IMG/VR virus record: IMGVR_UViG_3300017706_000718
Coordinates: 1 to 27,827 of that record
Strand: one strand, 5' to 3'
Length of the DNA stretch: 27,827 bases
From: a virus
The translations under genes were made by a program, and so were the position numbers. Below, piece by piece: positions 4,151 through 12,053 of this stretch. Every line of letters starts with the position of its first letter. Position 1 is the first letter of the stretch. The notes below the pieces were generated by a model. It was given only the letters and a program-made list of their open reading frames with translations, was not told the DNA's origin and ran no database searches.

Positions 4151-4467
4151 GTACCTCAAGTAAAAAGAAAACCCAAAAGAAAAACGATACCATCGGAAAC
4201 GATGATAACAACACGGCCAAAGTAAACACTAAAACATATGCTAATCTTAAAGAAACCCTAAATTTTTTTTCTAAGACCAATAAAGAAAAAAGAAAAAACA
4301 AACGAGTACGAGACGCTTATGCATCTTCTGGGCTTAAGTCCGGCAAAAAAGACAGTTTTGGAAAAGATAAAGTTGTAGAATCAGGAACAGATGTACTAAA
4401 CGCAATAGCAATGCGTAAAAAATCCATAGTAGACAAAAAACCAAAACGTAGGGGAACACCAAAATAA
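4147..4467 (+). CDS. Basic hypothetical protein (106 aa)
   Basis: It starts MSTSSKKKTQKKNDTIGNDD. A lysine/asparagine-rich head (residues 1-30) is followed by a central helical stretch (YANLKETLNFFSKTNKEKRK) and a second part with helical potential (GTDVLNAIAMRKKSIVDKKP). Both ends are basic. The ATG overlaps the stop of the upstream gene by 4 nt and the stop overlaps the next start (TAATG). It could bind DNA or packaged nucleoprotein; no known family is recognised. Confidence 0.7.
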   Translation: MSTSSKKKTQKKNDTIGNDDNNTAKVNTKTYANLKETLNFFSKTNKEKRKNKRVRDAYASSGLKSGKKDSFGKDKVVESGTDVLNAIAMRKKSIVDKKPKRRGTPK

Positions 4468-4547
4468 TGCATTGTATAAATCAACCTCAAAAAAAAATGT
4501 CCGGTAAAAAATCTAAAAAGAAAAAAATGGGCAAAAAGAAGAAATAA
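4467..4547 (+). CDS. Very small lysine-rich protein (26 aa)
   Basis: It starts at an ATG overlapping the upstream stop (TAATG), begins MHCINQPQKKMSGKKSKKKK and ends MGKKKK. More than half of the residues are lysine. Its length, overlap and similarity in composition to the neighbours support translation, but a gene this short is uncertain. Confidence 0.45.
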   Translation: MHCINQPQKKMSGKKSKKKKMGKKKK

Positions 4548-4572
4548 TATATATATTAAAAAGGAGTAAATT

Positions 4573-4860
4573 ATGAAAAATATTATATTTGTATTGGTAT
4601 CAGTTTTTATGACAGCTTGTGCTACGGTAGGTGCTGTTATAGATGGTGGTAAAGATTTAACCACAAGTGTTATTGATTCTACTGTAAAAACAGCAGGAAA
4701 CATCACAACATCAGCTTTAGAAGATGTAAGTGGAGTTATTGATACTGTCGCTGAATCAACAGAAAATATTGTTGATAATGTGGTCGAGCAAATTGATGAG
4801 CAAACTGATGAGTTGCAAGATTCAAAGCCAGAAGAAAAAGAGGAAGAAAACACTAAATGA
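4573..4860 (+). CDS. Small lipoprotein (95 aa)
   Basis: Residues 1-15 are a hydrophobic signal (MKNIIFVLVSVFMTAC) ending in a lipobox with C16 as the lipidation site, followed by A, T. The mature part is a repeating hydrophobic/polar helix (IDSTVKTAGNITTSALEDVS and similar) and then a disordered acidic tail (KPEEKEEENTK). It is expected to be anchored in the inner or outer membrane facing the periplasm. The ribosome site AAGGAGTAAATT is identical to that of the leftward small genes. Phage lipoproteins of this size include superinfection-exclusion factors and spanin partners; neither is proven. Its acidic character is opposite to that of its neighbours. Confidence 0.75.
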   Translation: MKNIIFVLVSVFMTACATVGAVIDGGKDLTTSVIDSTVKTAGNITTSALEDVSGVIDTVAESTENIVDNVVEQIDEQTDELQDSKPEEKEEENTK

Positions 4861-4985
4861 AAGGATCCCACGGTATCAACGCCCCTCACCCAACCAATAT
4901 GGCCAAGTTTGCAAAGAAAATGAATAAATATAAGAGCATACCAAAAACAGGAGGTAAAAATGCCAGCAAAAAGAAAAACTACTAA
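4857..4985 (+). CDS. Small basic protein (42 aa)
   Basis: It starts at an ATG overlapping the lipoprotein stop (ATGA) and begins MKGSHGINAPHPTNMAKFAK. The rest is lysine-rich and ends NASKKKNY. Its last 26 nt overlap the start of the next gene in another frame. The GGAGGT ribosome site of that gene is read as Gly-Gly here. Not recognised. Confidence 0.6.
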   Translation: MKGSHGINAPHPTNMAKFAKKMNKYKSIPKTGGKNASKKKNY

Positions 4986-5133
4986 AAAGAAAAGTGGCTC
5001 GAAGCCAACAAACCCTAGTTTATATTCTAGAGTAAAAGCAGAAGCTAAACGAAAGTTTAAAGTTTATCCAAGTGCTTATGCTAACGGTTGGTTAGTAAGA
5101 ACTTATAAGAAACGTGGTGGCGGTTACAGATAA
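4960..5133 (+). CDS. Basic conserved phage protein (57 aa)
   Basis: It begins MPAKRKTTKKKSGSKPTNPS. A lysine-rich head (1-15) precedes a compact motif I recognise from many marine phages and some large algal viruses: NPSLYSRVKAEAKRKFKVYP, SAYANGW, then a basic RGGGYR end. The function is unknown; the conserved tyrosine, tryptophan and basic residues suggest a small nucleic-acid-binding fold. GGAGGT lies 5 nt upstream of the ATG, and the stop overlaps the next ATG. Confidence 0.75.
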   Translation: MPAKRKTTKKKSGSKPTNPSLYSRVKAEAKRKFKVYPSAYANGWLVRTYKKRGGGYR

Positions 5134-5450
5134 TGGCTAAACCCACCGGTGGCCTATCCGCATGGTTTGGTAAAGGCCCCAAAGGGGATTGGGTTGATAT
5201 TGGTGCCCCAAAAAAAAAGGGCAAGTATCAAGCCTGCGGTAGAAAATCCGCGAAAGGCAAAAGTAAACGTAAGTACCCTAAATGCGTACCACGTTCGAAA
5301 GCTCAGTCTATGACTGCAGCTCAGAAGAAAAGCGCAGTGAAGAGAAAACGTGCAGCGGGGAATCCAGGCGGGAAGCCACGTAACGTGAAAACTATAGTTA
5401 GGAAAAGAAAACCTACTACAAAAAGGAGAACTCGTGCCAAGAAAAAGTGA
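5133..5450 (+). CDS. DUF5872-like basic protein (105 aa)
   Basis: The N-terminal half carries the pattern I associate with DUF5872: GGLSAWFGKGPKGDWVDIGA, then GKYQACGRKS, KYPKCVPRSKAQSMT and KKSAVKRKRAAGNPGG. Two cysteines (in QACGR and PKCVP) could bind metal. The C-terminal 20 residues are a lysine/arginine tail. The family has no known function; it occurs, as I recall, in tailed phages and in large eukaryotic viruses. It overlaps the upstream stop by one base and the next gene by 17 bases. Recognition is from memory. Confidence 0.75.
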   Translation: MAKPTGGLSAWFGKGPKGDWVDIGAPKKKGKYQACGRKSAKGKSKRKYPKCVPRSKAQSMTAAQKKSAVKRKRAAGNPGGKPRNVKTIVRKRKPTTKRRTRAKKK

Positions 5451-5718
5451 TAATATGCCCAAAAGGAACAAAAAGAACTTTAGGGCAACTAAAAAAGGCG
5501 CTGGAATGACCAAAGCAGGGGTAGCAGCCTATAGAAGGAAGAACCCAGGCTCTAAATTAAAGACAGCAGTTACAGGAAAAGTTAAAAAAGGATCAAAAGC
5601 AGCTAAAAGACGTAAGTCTTACTGCGCAAGAAGCGCAGGACAGATGAAGAAGTTCCCAAAAGCAGCTAAAAACCCGAATTCTAGGCTAAGGCAAGCCAGA
5701 AAACGTTGGAAATGTTAA
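5434..5718 (+). CDS. DUF6321-like basic protein (94 aa)
   Basis: The start is the GTG at 5434, which has GGAG 5 nt upstream; an ATG at 5455 is the alternative. The conserved core is GAGMTKAGVAAYRRKNPGSK, then LKTAVTGKVKKGSKAAKRRK, SYCARSAGQMKK and a C-terminal SRLRQARKRWKC. I associate this pattern with DUF6321, a short basic family of unknown function found in phages and giant viruses. The two terminal-half cysteines and the many K/R residues fit a nucleic-acid-binding role, which is inference. It overlaps the preceding gene by 17 nt in another frame. Confidence 0.75.
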   Translation: MPRKSDNMPKRNKKNFRATKKGAGMTKAGVAAYRRKNPGSKLKTAVTGKVKKGSKAAKRRKSYCARSAGQMKKFPKAAKNPNSRLRQARKRWKC

Positions 5719-5733
5719 CAAAAGGAGTAAAAT

Positions 5734-5817
5734 ATGGGATACGCAGGTATGTACAAAAAATCAGCACCTAAAAAAGCCAAAAAAAGTAAGAAAAAGACTA
5801 AAAAAACTAAAAAATAA
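5734..5817 (+). CDS. Lysine-rich mini-protein (27 aa)
   Basis: It begins MGYAGMYKKSAPKKAKKSKK and continues as lysine/threonine to the stop. AAAGGAGTAAAAT precedes the ATG, one of the better ribosome sites in the window, which supports translation in spite of the length. It ends 3 nt before the TerL start. Confidence 0.6.
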   Translation: MGYAGMYKKSAPKKAKKSKKKTKKTKK

Positions 5818-5820
5818 GTT

Positions 5821-7464
5821 GTGACAGACCTTCAGAAGCTAGAATGCTACAAGTGTAAGAAACTTTTGGCAGAAAACCTCGTATTACCCAAAGGGTTATG
5901 CGTATATTGTGCTGCAGATGAAGCAGAACAGCTTCCTGAACCCAAAAAACAACAAAAAACTAATAAAAGAGAAGAAAACGCGCAAATAAAAGCCGAAAAA
6001 GAGCTCGCAATGCGTATTTTAGCAAGAAAACGCATGCTGCCCTTTGTAGAAAAGTTTAATCCCGATTACCAAGCAGGCTGGGTCCATAAAGATGTCTGCA
6101 GAAGGCTAGAAAAATTTAGCCAAGATGTAGCTGAGAAAAAATCTCCTCGATTAATGCTTTTTATGCCCCCTAGGCACGGAAAGTCAACCTTAGCTAGTAT
6201 CGCCTTTCCTGCTTGGCATCTTGGACGTAACCCGGGGCACGAATTCATTAGTTGTTCGTATTCTGGATCTTTGGCCATGAGCTTTTCTAGAAAAGTTAGA
6301 CAAGTGTTAAGAGAACCTAATTATAAGAATGTTTTTGAAAATGCAAAGTTAGATAAAGATTCACAGTCCGTAGAATCGTGGCAAACAACCCAAGGCGGTG
6401 GTTATGTAGCCGCGGGTGTTGGCGGTGGTATCACAGGTAAAGGTGCGCACGTATTGTTGATCGATGATCCGGTAAAAAACCGAGAAGATGCAGAATCTGA
6501 GAACAATAGAGAAGCAACTTGGGATTGGTACACTTCTACCGCTTATACACGTTTGTCTCCAGGTGGCGGAATACTAGTTATTCTTACGCGTTGGCACGAT
6601 GATGACTTGGCCGGCAAACTTTTAACTGCTGGTGAGAATGGAGCAGATGAATGGGAAGTGGTTAAATATCCTGCTGTTGCTGAAGAAGACGAAGAATTTA
6701 GAAATGTAGGAGATGCGTTGCACCCAGAACGTTATAACTTAGAATCTTTAGAAATGATACAAAAAGCTATTGGCCCAAGAGACTGGACTGCTCTATATCA
6801 ACAAAACCCTGTATCAGATGAAGGTGATTATTTTACCCGAGATATGATTAGGTATTTTGAACCAGAAGAAGTAGAGTACGACAAGATGCGGTACTATTGC
6901 GCGTGGGATTTGGCTATTGGGCAAAAAGATAGAAATGATTATTCTGTAGGAGTTGTAGTAGGAGTTGACGAATATGATAATATGTTTGTTGTCGATTTGG
7001 TCCGTGGCAAGTATGATGGGTATGAGTTAGTAGAAAAGATATTAGATCTATACGAACAGTGGCGACCCGGAATAGTTGGAATCGAACGAGGCCATATAGA
7101 AATGTCCATTGGTCCTTTTCTACAAAAACGTGTAGCAGAACGTAGATTACATTCTGCATATTTTAAAGATTTAAAAGTAGGACGACGTGATAAAGAAGCA
7201 AGAGCTAGAGCAATTCAGGGTAGAATGCAGCAAGGTAAAGTTTACTTTCCTTCTGATTCCGTTTGGACGGGGCCAATGGTTGCTGAACTTTTGCGTTTTC
7301 CTAACGGTGTACATGATGACCAAGTTGATGCTTTGGCCTGGGTTGGTTTAATGATGATGGAATATGCTACATTTTATGAAGCACCAGAACATATACCTTC
7401 TTGGAGAGATAGGTTAGAATTGGTAGCAAAAGGGTCGAAAAAGAAATCGGCAATGAGTGCATAA
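5821..7464 (+). CDS. terL: Terminase large subunit (TerL), ATPase and nuclease
   Basis: This is the motor that pumps DNA into the procapsid and cuts it. The ATPase Walker A-like motif is at residues 114-122 (FMPPRHGKS) and Walker B at about 211-216 (LLIDDP). The nuclease acids include D363 (CAWDLAIGQKDRNDYS), E and R in GIERGHIE, and D499/D500/D503 (HDDQVDA). Its 547 aa are typical. It starts with GTG 3 nt after the upstream stop, with no clear ribosome site. Residues 9-30 form an unusual extra C-x2-C-x14-C-x2-C zinc-ribbon-like head joined by a lysine/glutamate linker. If the true start were later, this head would be lost, but the frame is continuous and has protein-like codon use. Confidence 0.95.
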   Translation: MTDLQKLECYKCKKLLAENLVLPKGLCVYCAADEAEQLPEPKKQQKTNKREENAQIKAEKELAMRILARKRMLPFVEKFNPDYQAGWVHKDVCRRLEKFSQDVAEKKSPRLMLFMPPRHGKSTLASIAFPAWHLGRNPGHEFISCSYSGSLAMSFSRKVRQVLREPNYKNVFENAKLDKDSQSVESWQTTQGGGYVAAGVGGGITGKGAHVLLIDDPVKNREDAESENNREATWDWYTSTAYTRLSPGGGILVILTRWHDDDLAGKLLTAGENGADEWEVVKYPAVAEEDEEFRNVGDALHPERYNLESLEMIQKAIGPRDWTALYQQNPVSDEGDYFTRDMIRYFEPEEVEYDKMRYYCAWDLAIGQKDRNDYSVGVVVGVDEYDNMFVVDLVRGKYDGYELVEKILDLYEQWRPGIVGIERGHIEMSIGPFLQKRVAERRLHSAYFKDLKVGRRDKEARARAIQGRMQQGKVYFPSDSVWTGPMVAELLRFPNGVHDDQVDALAWVGLMMMEYATFYEAPEHIPSWRDRLELVAKGSKKKSAMSA

Positions 7465-7465
7465 T

Positions 7466-9571
7466 ATGGCATATAGTAAAAAACCAAAAAAGAACTTATC
7501 AAAAGCTGAAGAACTTACTTTGGCAAAAAAACAATGGAGCGCATACTCCCGCGCACGAGACCATGGGCACGAAGATTATATTCACATGGCTAAAAAATGC
7601 GACGCTTATTATCGAGGGGAGCAATGGGACGAGTTTGACATGCAGCAACTCGATGATCAGGGCCGACCTGCTTTGACTATAAATACTATACTCCCAACTG
7701 TTAATGCTGTTCTAGCAGAACAAAGTACAAAAAAAGCAGATATACAATTTAAACCTAGGGGCGGCGGCAACCAAGATGTTGCAGATGTTCTTACTCAAGT
7801 TTATGCACAAATAGCAGATAATAACAAATTAGACTGGATAGAATCACAAGTTTTTTCTGATGGGCTAATTCAAGACCGTGGCTACTTTGACGTACGTATA
7901 GATTTTGATGACCATGTAAATGGAGAAGTTCGAATAGAATCAAAAGACCCTTTAGATATTCTTATTGACCCAGACGCAAAACATTATGACCCAAGAACGT
8001 GGAATGAAATCTTTGAAACTAAATGGATGAGCGTAGATGAGATAGAAGAAATATATGGGCAGCAAAAAGCAGACAAATTAAGATTTTTAGCAGAAACAGG
8101 TACTACGCTTGGAGCTGATTCTATGGAGTTCGAAGAATCTAGGTATGGAGATACGGATGAATACAACTACGGACAACAGTATCCTGGGGATCCAGACAAC
8201 GCACGAACACTTAGGTCTATTAGAGTTATAGAAAGACAGTATTACAAATTAGATGATTGTATGTACTATGTTGACCCTGTAACTGGAGATAAAAGAAAAA
8301 TACCTAACTCTTGGGGCAAAAAGAAAAGAGAAGAGTTTGCGGATACGTATGGGTTAGGAATTATTTCTAAAAAAATGCGACGAGTCCGTTGGACAGTGAC
8401 CGCAGATACTGTAGTACTCTTTGATGACTACTCTCCGTATGATCATTTTACAATCGTGCCGTATTTCCCATACTTTCGTAGAGGCAAACCGTTTGGAATG
8501 GTAAGAAACTTATTGTCACCACAAGAACAATTAAACAAAATAACTTCACAAGAACTGCACATAGTGAACACAACTGCAAACAGTGGTTGGATTGTAGAGT
8601 CTGGATCTTTGTCTGGTATGACGGCCGACGACCTTGAAGAACATGGAGCTGAAACAGGTTTAGTATTAGAATTTAACCGTGGCTCTACCCCTCCTGGTAA
8701 AATTCCACCAAACCAAATACCTACAGGTTTAGATAGACTCGGACAAAAAGCAGCTAGAAATATAAAAGAAATAAGTGGTATCACAGATGCTATGTTGGGT
8801 ATGGATAGTCCTGAAGTTTCTGGTGTTGCTATACAACAAAAACAAAATAGAGGATCTTTATTGCTACAGGTGCCTTTAGATAACTTAGCAAAAACTAGAC
8901 AGTATTTAGCAGAAAAAATATTACAAATGGTACAAACCTATTATACAGAAGAACGTTTATTACAAGTAACAGATGAACAAGACCCTTATAAAACTAGAAG
9001 TAAAATAAAAGTTAATCAAATGACCCCAGAAGGAATGGTAATAAATGATTTAACTCTAGGAGAGTATGACGTAGTTGTAGGCACGGCTCCTGCTAGAGAT
9101 AATTTTGATGAAATGCAATTTGCTGAAGCTATTGAGCTTAGAAACGTTGGAGTGCCAATACCAAATGACATGATAGTAGAGTATTCTCATTTGTCGCGTA
9201 AAGCAGATATAGCCGATAGAATTAGAAAATCAGAGGGAACAGCTCCTCCATCAGAAGAACAAATGCAATTACAACAGTTCCAAATGGAATCGCAAATCAG
9301 AAGTACGCAGCTTGAGATTGCTAAACTAGAAGCTGAAGTAACAAGGTTACAAACAGAATCAGCTCTAAATGTGGCAAAAACAGAAGCAGCAGAAGCTGAT
9401 CCACAGTTGAAAGTTGCTGATATGCAAAGTAAACTACAACAAAAACGTGAGGAACTTGATTTACGTGAAAGGTTGTCCGCAATGACAAACGACATGCGCA
9501 AGAACCAAGCAGACGCCGCAATTGCTTCTAAATTAGCAGTTGCAGCCATTAAACCTACAGGAGGTAATTAA
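7466..9571 (+). CDS. Portal protein, P22-like
   Basis: It forms the dodecameric ring at one capsid vertex through which DNA enters and leaves. The 701-aa product begins MAYSKKPKKNLSKAEELTLA. It shows the P22-type portal layout: a helical head with CDAYYRGEQWDE and RPALTINTILPTVNAVLAEQ (residues 40-95), then the wing with an IDPDAKHYDPR motif, a clip and crown region, and a long glutamine-rich C-terminal helix (residues ~590-690) like the P22 barrel. ATG 7466 lies 1 nt after the TerL stop; a GTG at 7457 is less likely. Its length matches P22 portals (about 725 aa). The downstream scaffold and coat order agree. Confidence 0.9.
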   Translation: MAYSKKPKKNLSKAEELTLAKKQWSAYSRARDHGHEDYIHMAKKCDAYYRGEQWDEFDMQQLDDQGRPALTINTILPTVNAVLAEQSTKKADIQFKPRGGGNQDVADVLTQVYAQIADNNKLDWIESQVFSDGLIQDRGYFDVRIDFDDHVNGEVRIESKDPLDILIDPDAKHYDPRTWNEIFETKWMSVDEIEEIYGQQKADKLRFLAETGTTLGADSMEFEESRYGDTDEYNYGQQYPGDPDNARTLRSIRVIERQYYKLDDCMYYVDPVTGDKRKIPNSWGKKKREEFADTYGLGIISKKMRRVRWTVTADTVVLFDDYSPYDHFTIVPYFPYFRRGKPFGMVRNLLSPQEQLNKITSQELHIVNTTANSGWIVESGSLSGMTADDLEEHGAETGLVLEFNRGSTPPGKIPPNQIPTGLDRLGQKAARNIKEISGITDAMLGMDSPEVSGVAIQQKQNRGSLLLQVPLDNLAKTRQYLAEKILQMVQTYYTEERLLQVTDEQDPYKTRSKIKVNQMTPEGMVINDLTLGEYDVVVGTAPARDNFDEMQFAEAIELRNVGVPIPNDMIVEYSHLSRKADIADRIRKSEGTAPPSEEQMQLQQFQMESQIRSTQLEIAKLEAEVTRLQTESALNVAKTEAAEADPQLKVADMQSKLQQKREELDLRERLSAMTNDMRKNQADAAIASKLAVAAIKPTGGN

Positions 9572-9573
9572 AA

Positions 9574-10635
9574 ATGGCAAAAAAAGATAATACTAACGAA
9601 ATAGACGACAAGCTAATGTTTGACGGCATGCCGGGGGCAGATAAAAAAACAGAAGAAGACGCAAAACCTTTTGAAGTTGATCTTAATTTTGAAGATGCTC
9701 CTAAAGCTGAGCTCGAAGAAGACGAAACAGAAAACGTCAAGGAGGACGAAGTTGAAGAAATTGAAGAACAGGAATCCACTCCTAATACAGAAGAAACGGA
9801 AGAAAACGATGTTGAGGAAGGAGAAACAGAAGAAGTTGAAACTGAATCAACAGTTGCAGAAAGTGAAGGAGAAGAAACAGTATTGGCAGACGATGGGGCA
9901 AATACACAAGAACCTGAAACGGCACTTGAGAGAAACATTGATGAGCCAAAAGAACCAATGATTCCAAAATCTCGATTTGATGAAGTTCTTGCTAAACAAA
10001 AAGCATTAGCTAAAAAACTAGAAGAAGCTACAAACCCTGTAGAAACTTTTGATAAAGCTCCAGAGTTCGATTATGAAAGTAAAGAGGCAGAGTACCAAGA
10101 GGCTATTTTAAATGGAGATCCTAAAAAAGCAGCCGACCTTCGTTCTGAAATGAGAGATGCTGAAAAGAAACAAATGATGTTTGAAGTTCAAAATCAGATG
10201 GGGCAAACAGTACAACAAAGTACAGAACTGTCTGCTTTGCAAACAAAAGCGGCAGAATTAGCAACTTCTTTTCCTGTTTTAGACGAAAATCATGCGTCTT
10301 TTGATGAAGTTAAAACACAAGAAGTTTTGGATCTGAGAGATGCTTTTATGGTTCAAGGTTTTACGGGGTCAGATGCTTTAGATAAAGCTGCAAAATATGT
10401 AATGGGAACGCCTGTTGCGCCAGAACCTAAAAAAGATGTAGTAGGAGAAAAAATAGTACAAAAGAAAAAAGTAGCTAACACTACTAAAAAACTAGAAGCT
10501 GCTGAATCTCAACCACCTGCTTTAAAAGGTAAAAGCAAAGTTGAGAAAAAAGTAGACTTAGATGTTCTTTCTACAGAAGAATTTGATGCACTACCAGAAG
10601 AAACTTTACGAAGAATGCGTGGCGATTTCGGATAA
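9574..10635 (+). CDS. Scaffolding protein
   Basis: It directs coat assembly and leaves or is degraded before packaging. The 353-aa protein begins MAKKDNTNEIDDKLMFDGMP. Residues 15-125 are extremely acidic and disordered (for example KEDEVEEIEEQESTPNTEET), and residues 130-215 are a charged helical/coiled-coil region. The C-terminal 80 residues are lysine-rich and end in a small helical domain (STEEFDALPEETLRRMRGDF), where scaffolds usually bind coat. AGGAGG precedes the ATG, 2 nt after the portal stop. Identification rests on position between portal and coat plus composition, since scaffolds diverge strongly in sequence. Confidence 0.85.
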   Translation: MAKKDNTNEIDDKLMFDGMPGADKKTEEDAKPFEVDLNFEDAPKAELEEDETENVKEDEVEEIEEQESTPNTEETEENDVEEGETEEVETESTVAESEGEETVLADDGANTQEPETALERNIDEPKEPMIPKSRFDEVLAKQKALAKKLEEATNPVETFDKAPEFDYESKEAEYQEAILNGDPKKAADLRSEMRDAEKKQMMFEVQNQMGQTVQQSTELSALQTKAAELATSFPVLDENHASFDEVKTQEVLDLRDAFMVQGFTGSDALDKAAKYVMGTPVAPEPKKDVVGEKIVQKKKVANTTKKLEAAESQPPALKGKSKVEKKVDLDVLSTEEFDALPEETLRRMRGDFG

Positions 10636-10850
10636 ACTGTGTTATAAATTAAATAAGTTCGCACGCCAAAGCGATATTTGGCCTGGGTCGTTCCAGTAAA
10701 AAATCGTATTTCGCCTGTTACGGCGTTAATCTAACCGGATTCGTAATCCGCAAACAACGAGAGCGTTCCCCCTACGATAGTGGGTATACGGATAGGTAGT
10801 CGCTCCAAAAGACGACTGGTTTTTAAACAACTTTGATAAGGAGAATTATC
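10636..10850 (+). promoter_or_regulatory. Structured 215-nt leader before the coat gene
   Basis: No gene is visible. Consecutive stems are GCCAAA/TTTGGC (10665-10682), CTGG/CCAG (10683-10696), CGCC/GGCG (10712-10725), CGGATT/AATCCG (10736-10750) and CCTAC/GTGGG (10771-10784). GAGCG (10761) can pair with CGCTC (10801), or instead AGTCG (10798) with CGACT (10813), the latter followed by GGTTTTT. The two are mutually exclusive, as in an attenuator. The coat ribosome site ATAAGGAGAATT is at the end. It may also contain a promoter, which I cannot place. Confidence 0.6.
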
Positions 10851-11996
10851 ATGGCAAATACAAACTTTGCCGCGTTGACCAGTGAACAATTAACGATCTG
10901 GTCGCGTGATTTTTGGCGTGTCGCTAGAAATATGTCCTTCATCAACCAATTCGCGGGAAGCGGATCTAACGCAATGGTTCAGACTATATCTGAACTTACT
11001 CAATCAGAAAAAGGAGCTAGAGCAGTATTAACTCTTTTAGCCGATATGACTGGTGACGGTATCGTTGGAGACAACACTCTCGAAGGTAATGAAGAATCAT
11101 TAAGAGCTTTCGACATAGTAGTACAATTGGATCAACTAAGATTCGCTAATAGACTTTCAGGTAGAATGAACGACCAGAAATCTGTTGTGAACTTTAGAGA
11201 ACATTCTAGAGATGCACTTGCTTACGCAATGGCTGACAGAATGGATCAATTAGCATTTTTAACCCTAAGTGGTATTGGTTATACACTTAAGAACAATGGT
11301 GCATTAAGACCTGTTCAGAACTCTGGACAAAATCTTGGTGACTTAGCGTTCTCAGCTGACATAACTGCACCTACGTCTAATAGACATAGAAGGTTTGATG
11401 CTACAAATGGTATCGTAGCTGGTGATGTTACTGCAACTGTTGCAGCTGACAAACTAACTTACGGCGCTATTGTTGATCTAAAAGCTTATGCAAAAGACCA
11501 ATATATTAGAGGTCTTAGAGGAGCTGGTAACGACGAAACTTACCATCTTTTCGTAACACCACAGGTAATGGCTGACCTAAAACTCGATTCAGATTTTCTT
11601 GCTAACGTAAGACAAGCTGGAGTAAGAGGACCAGGTTCAAGCTTATTCTCAGGTTCTTCAAGCCTAATGGTTGATGGAATCATGGTGCATGAGTTCAGAC
11701 ATGTGTTTAACACATCTGGTGCTACAACTGGTACATCATCAAATGCTGGTGCTGCTGGGTACAAATGGGGCGCTGACGCTAATGTTAACGGTTCTGCATG
11801 TTTATTCTGCGGAGCTCAATCATTAGCAATGGCTGACATTGGTATCCCTGAAATAGTTGAAGATACATTTGACTATGGAAACCAAAACGGTATATCAATT
11901 GGTAAAATATTTGGTCTTAAAAAGCCTAAGTACAATTCTGACGTAACAGGTCAAGATGAAGACTTTGGTGTCATAAGATTAGATGTAAGTTACTAA
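10851..11996 (+). CDS. Major capsid protein, N4-gp56/DUF4043-like
   Basis: It forms the icosahedral shell. The 381-aa protein begins MANTNFAALTSEQLTIWSRD. The motif region LSGRMNDQKSVVNFREHSRD (about 104-123), followed by ALAYAMADRMDQLAFLTLSG, matches the pattern I know from the DUF4043/N4-gp56 capsid family, which has the HK97 fold. The C-terminal part is glycine-rich with beta-type spacing and ends in GVIRLDVSY. The ATG at 10851 follows AAGGAGAATTATC; an upstream TTG is not needed. The structured leader and terminator on either side suggest its expression is set separately from neighbours, as expected for the most abundant virion protein. Confidence 0.9.
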   Translation: MANTNFAALTSEQLTIWSRDFWRVARNMSFINQFAGSGSNAMVQTISELTQSEKGARAVLTLLADMTGDGIVGDNTLEGNEESLRAFDIVVQLDQLRFANRLSGRMNDQKSVVNFREHSRDALAYAMADRMDQLAFLTLSGIGYTLKNNGALRPVQNSGQNLGDLAFSADITAPTSNRHRRFDATNGIVAGDVTATVAADKLTYGAIVDLKAYAKDQYIRGLRGAGNDETYHLFVTPQVMADLKLDSDFLANVRQAGVRGPGSSLFSGSSSLMVDGIMVHEFRHVFNTSGATTGTSSNAGAAGYKWGADANVNGSACLFCGAQSLAMADIGIPEIVEDTFDYGNQNGISIGKIFGLKKPKYNSDVTGQDEDFGVIRLDVSY

Positions 11997-12010
11997 TTGT
12001 GATATATTTT

Positions 12011-12036
12011 ATGGGTGGCTAATTAGGGTCACCCAT
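12011..12036 (+). terminator. Hairpin after the coat gene
   Basis: ATGGGTGGC pairs with GTCACCCAT over 9 bp (one G-T) with an 8-nt loop and is followed by ATTTTAAGG. The T tract is short, so it may be a partial terminator that lets some transcripts continue into the tail genes. Confidence 0.65.
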
Positions 12037-12053
12037 ATTTTAAGGATTAAAAA

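Noticed and set aside
4317-4889. 190-codon minus-strand frame
   Set aside because: It is antisense to three rightward genes with good overlaps and a lipobox; its Ser/Phe-rich composition is a complement artefact.
9555-9938. 127-codon minus-strand frame, serine-rich
   Set aside because: It is the complement of the GAA/GAG-rich acidic half of the scaffold gene.
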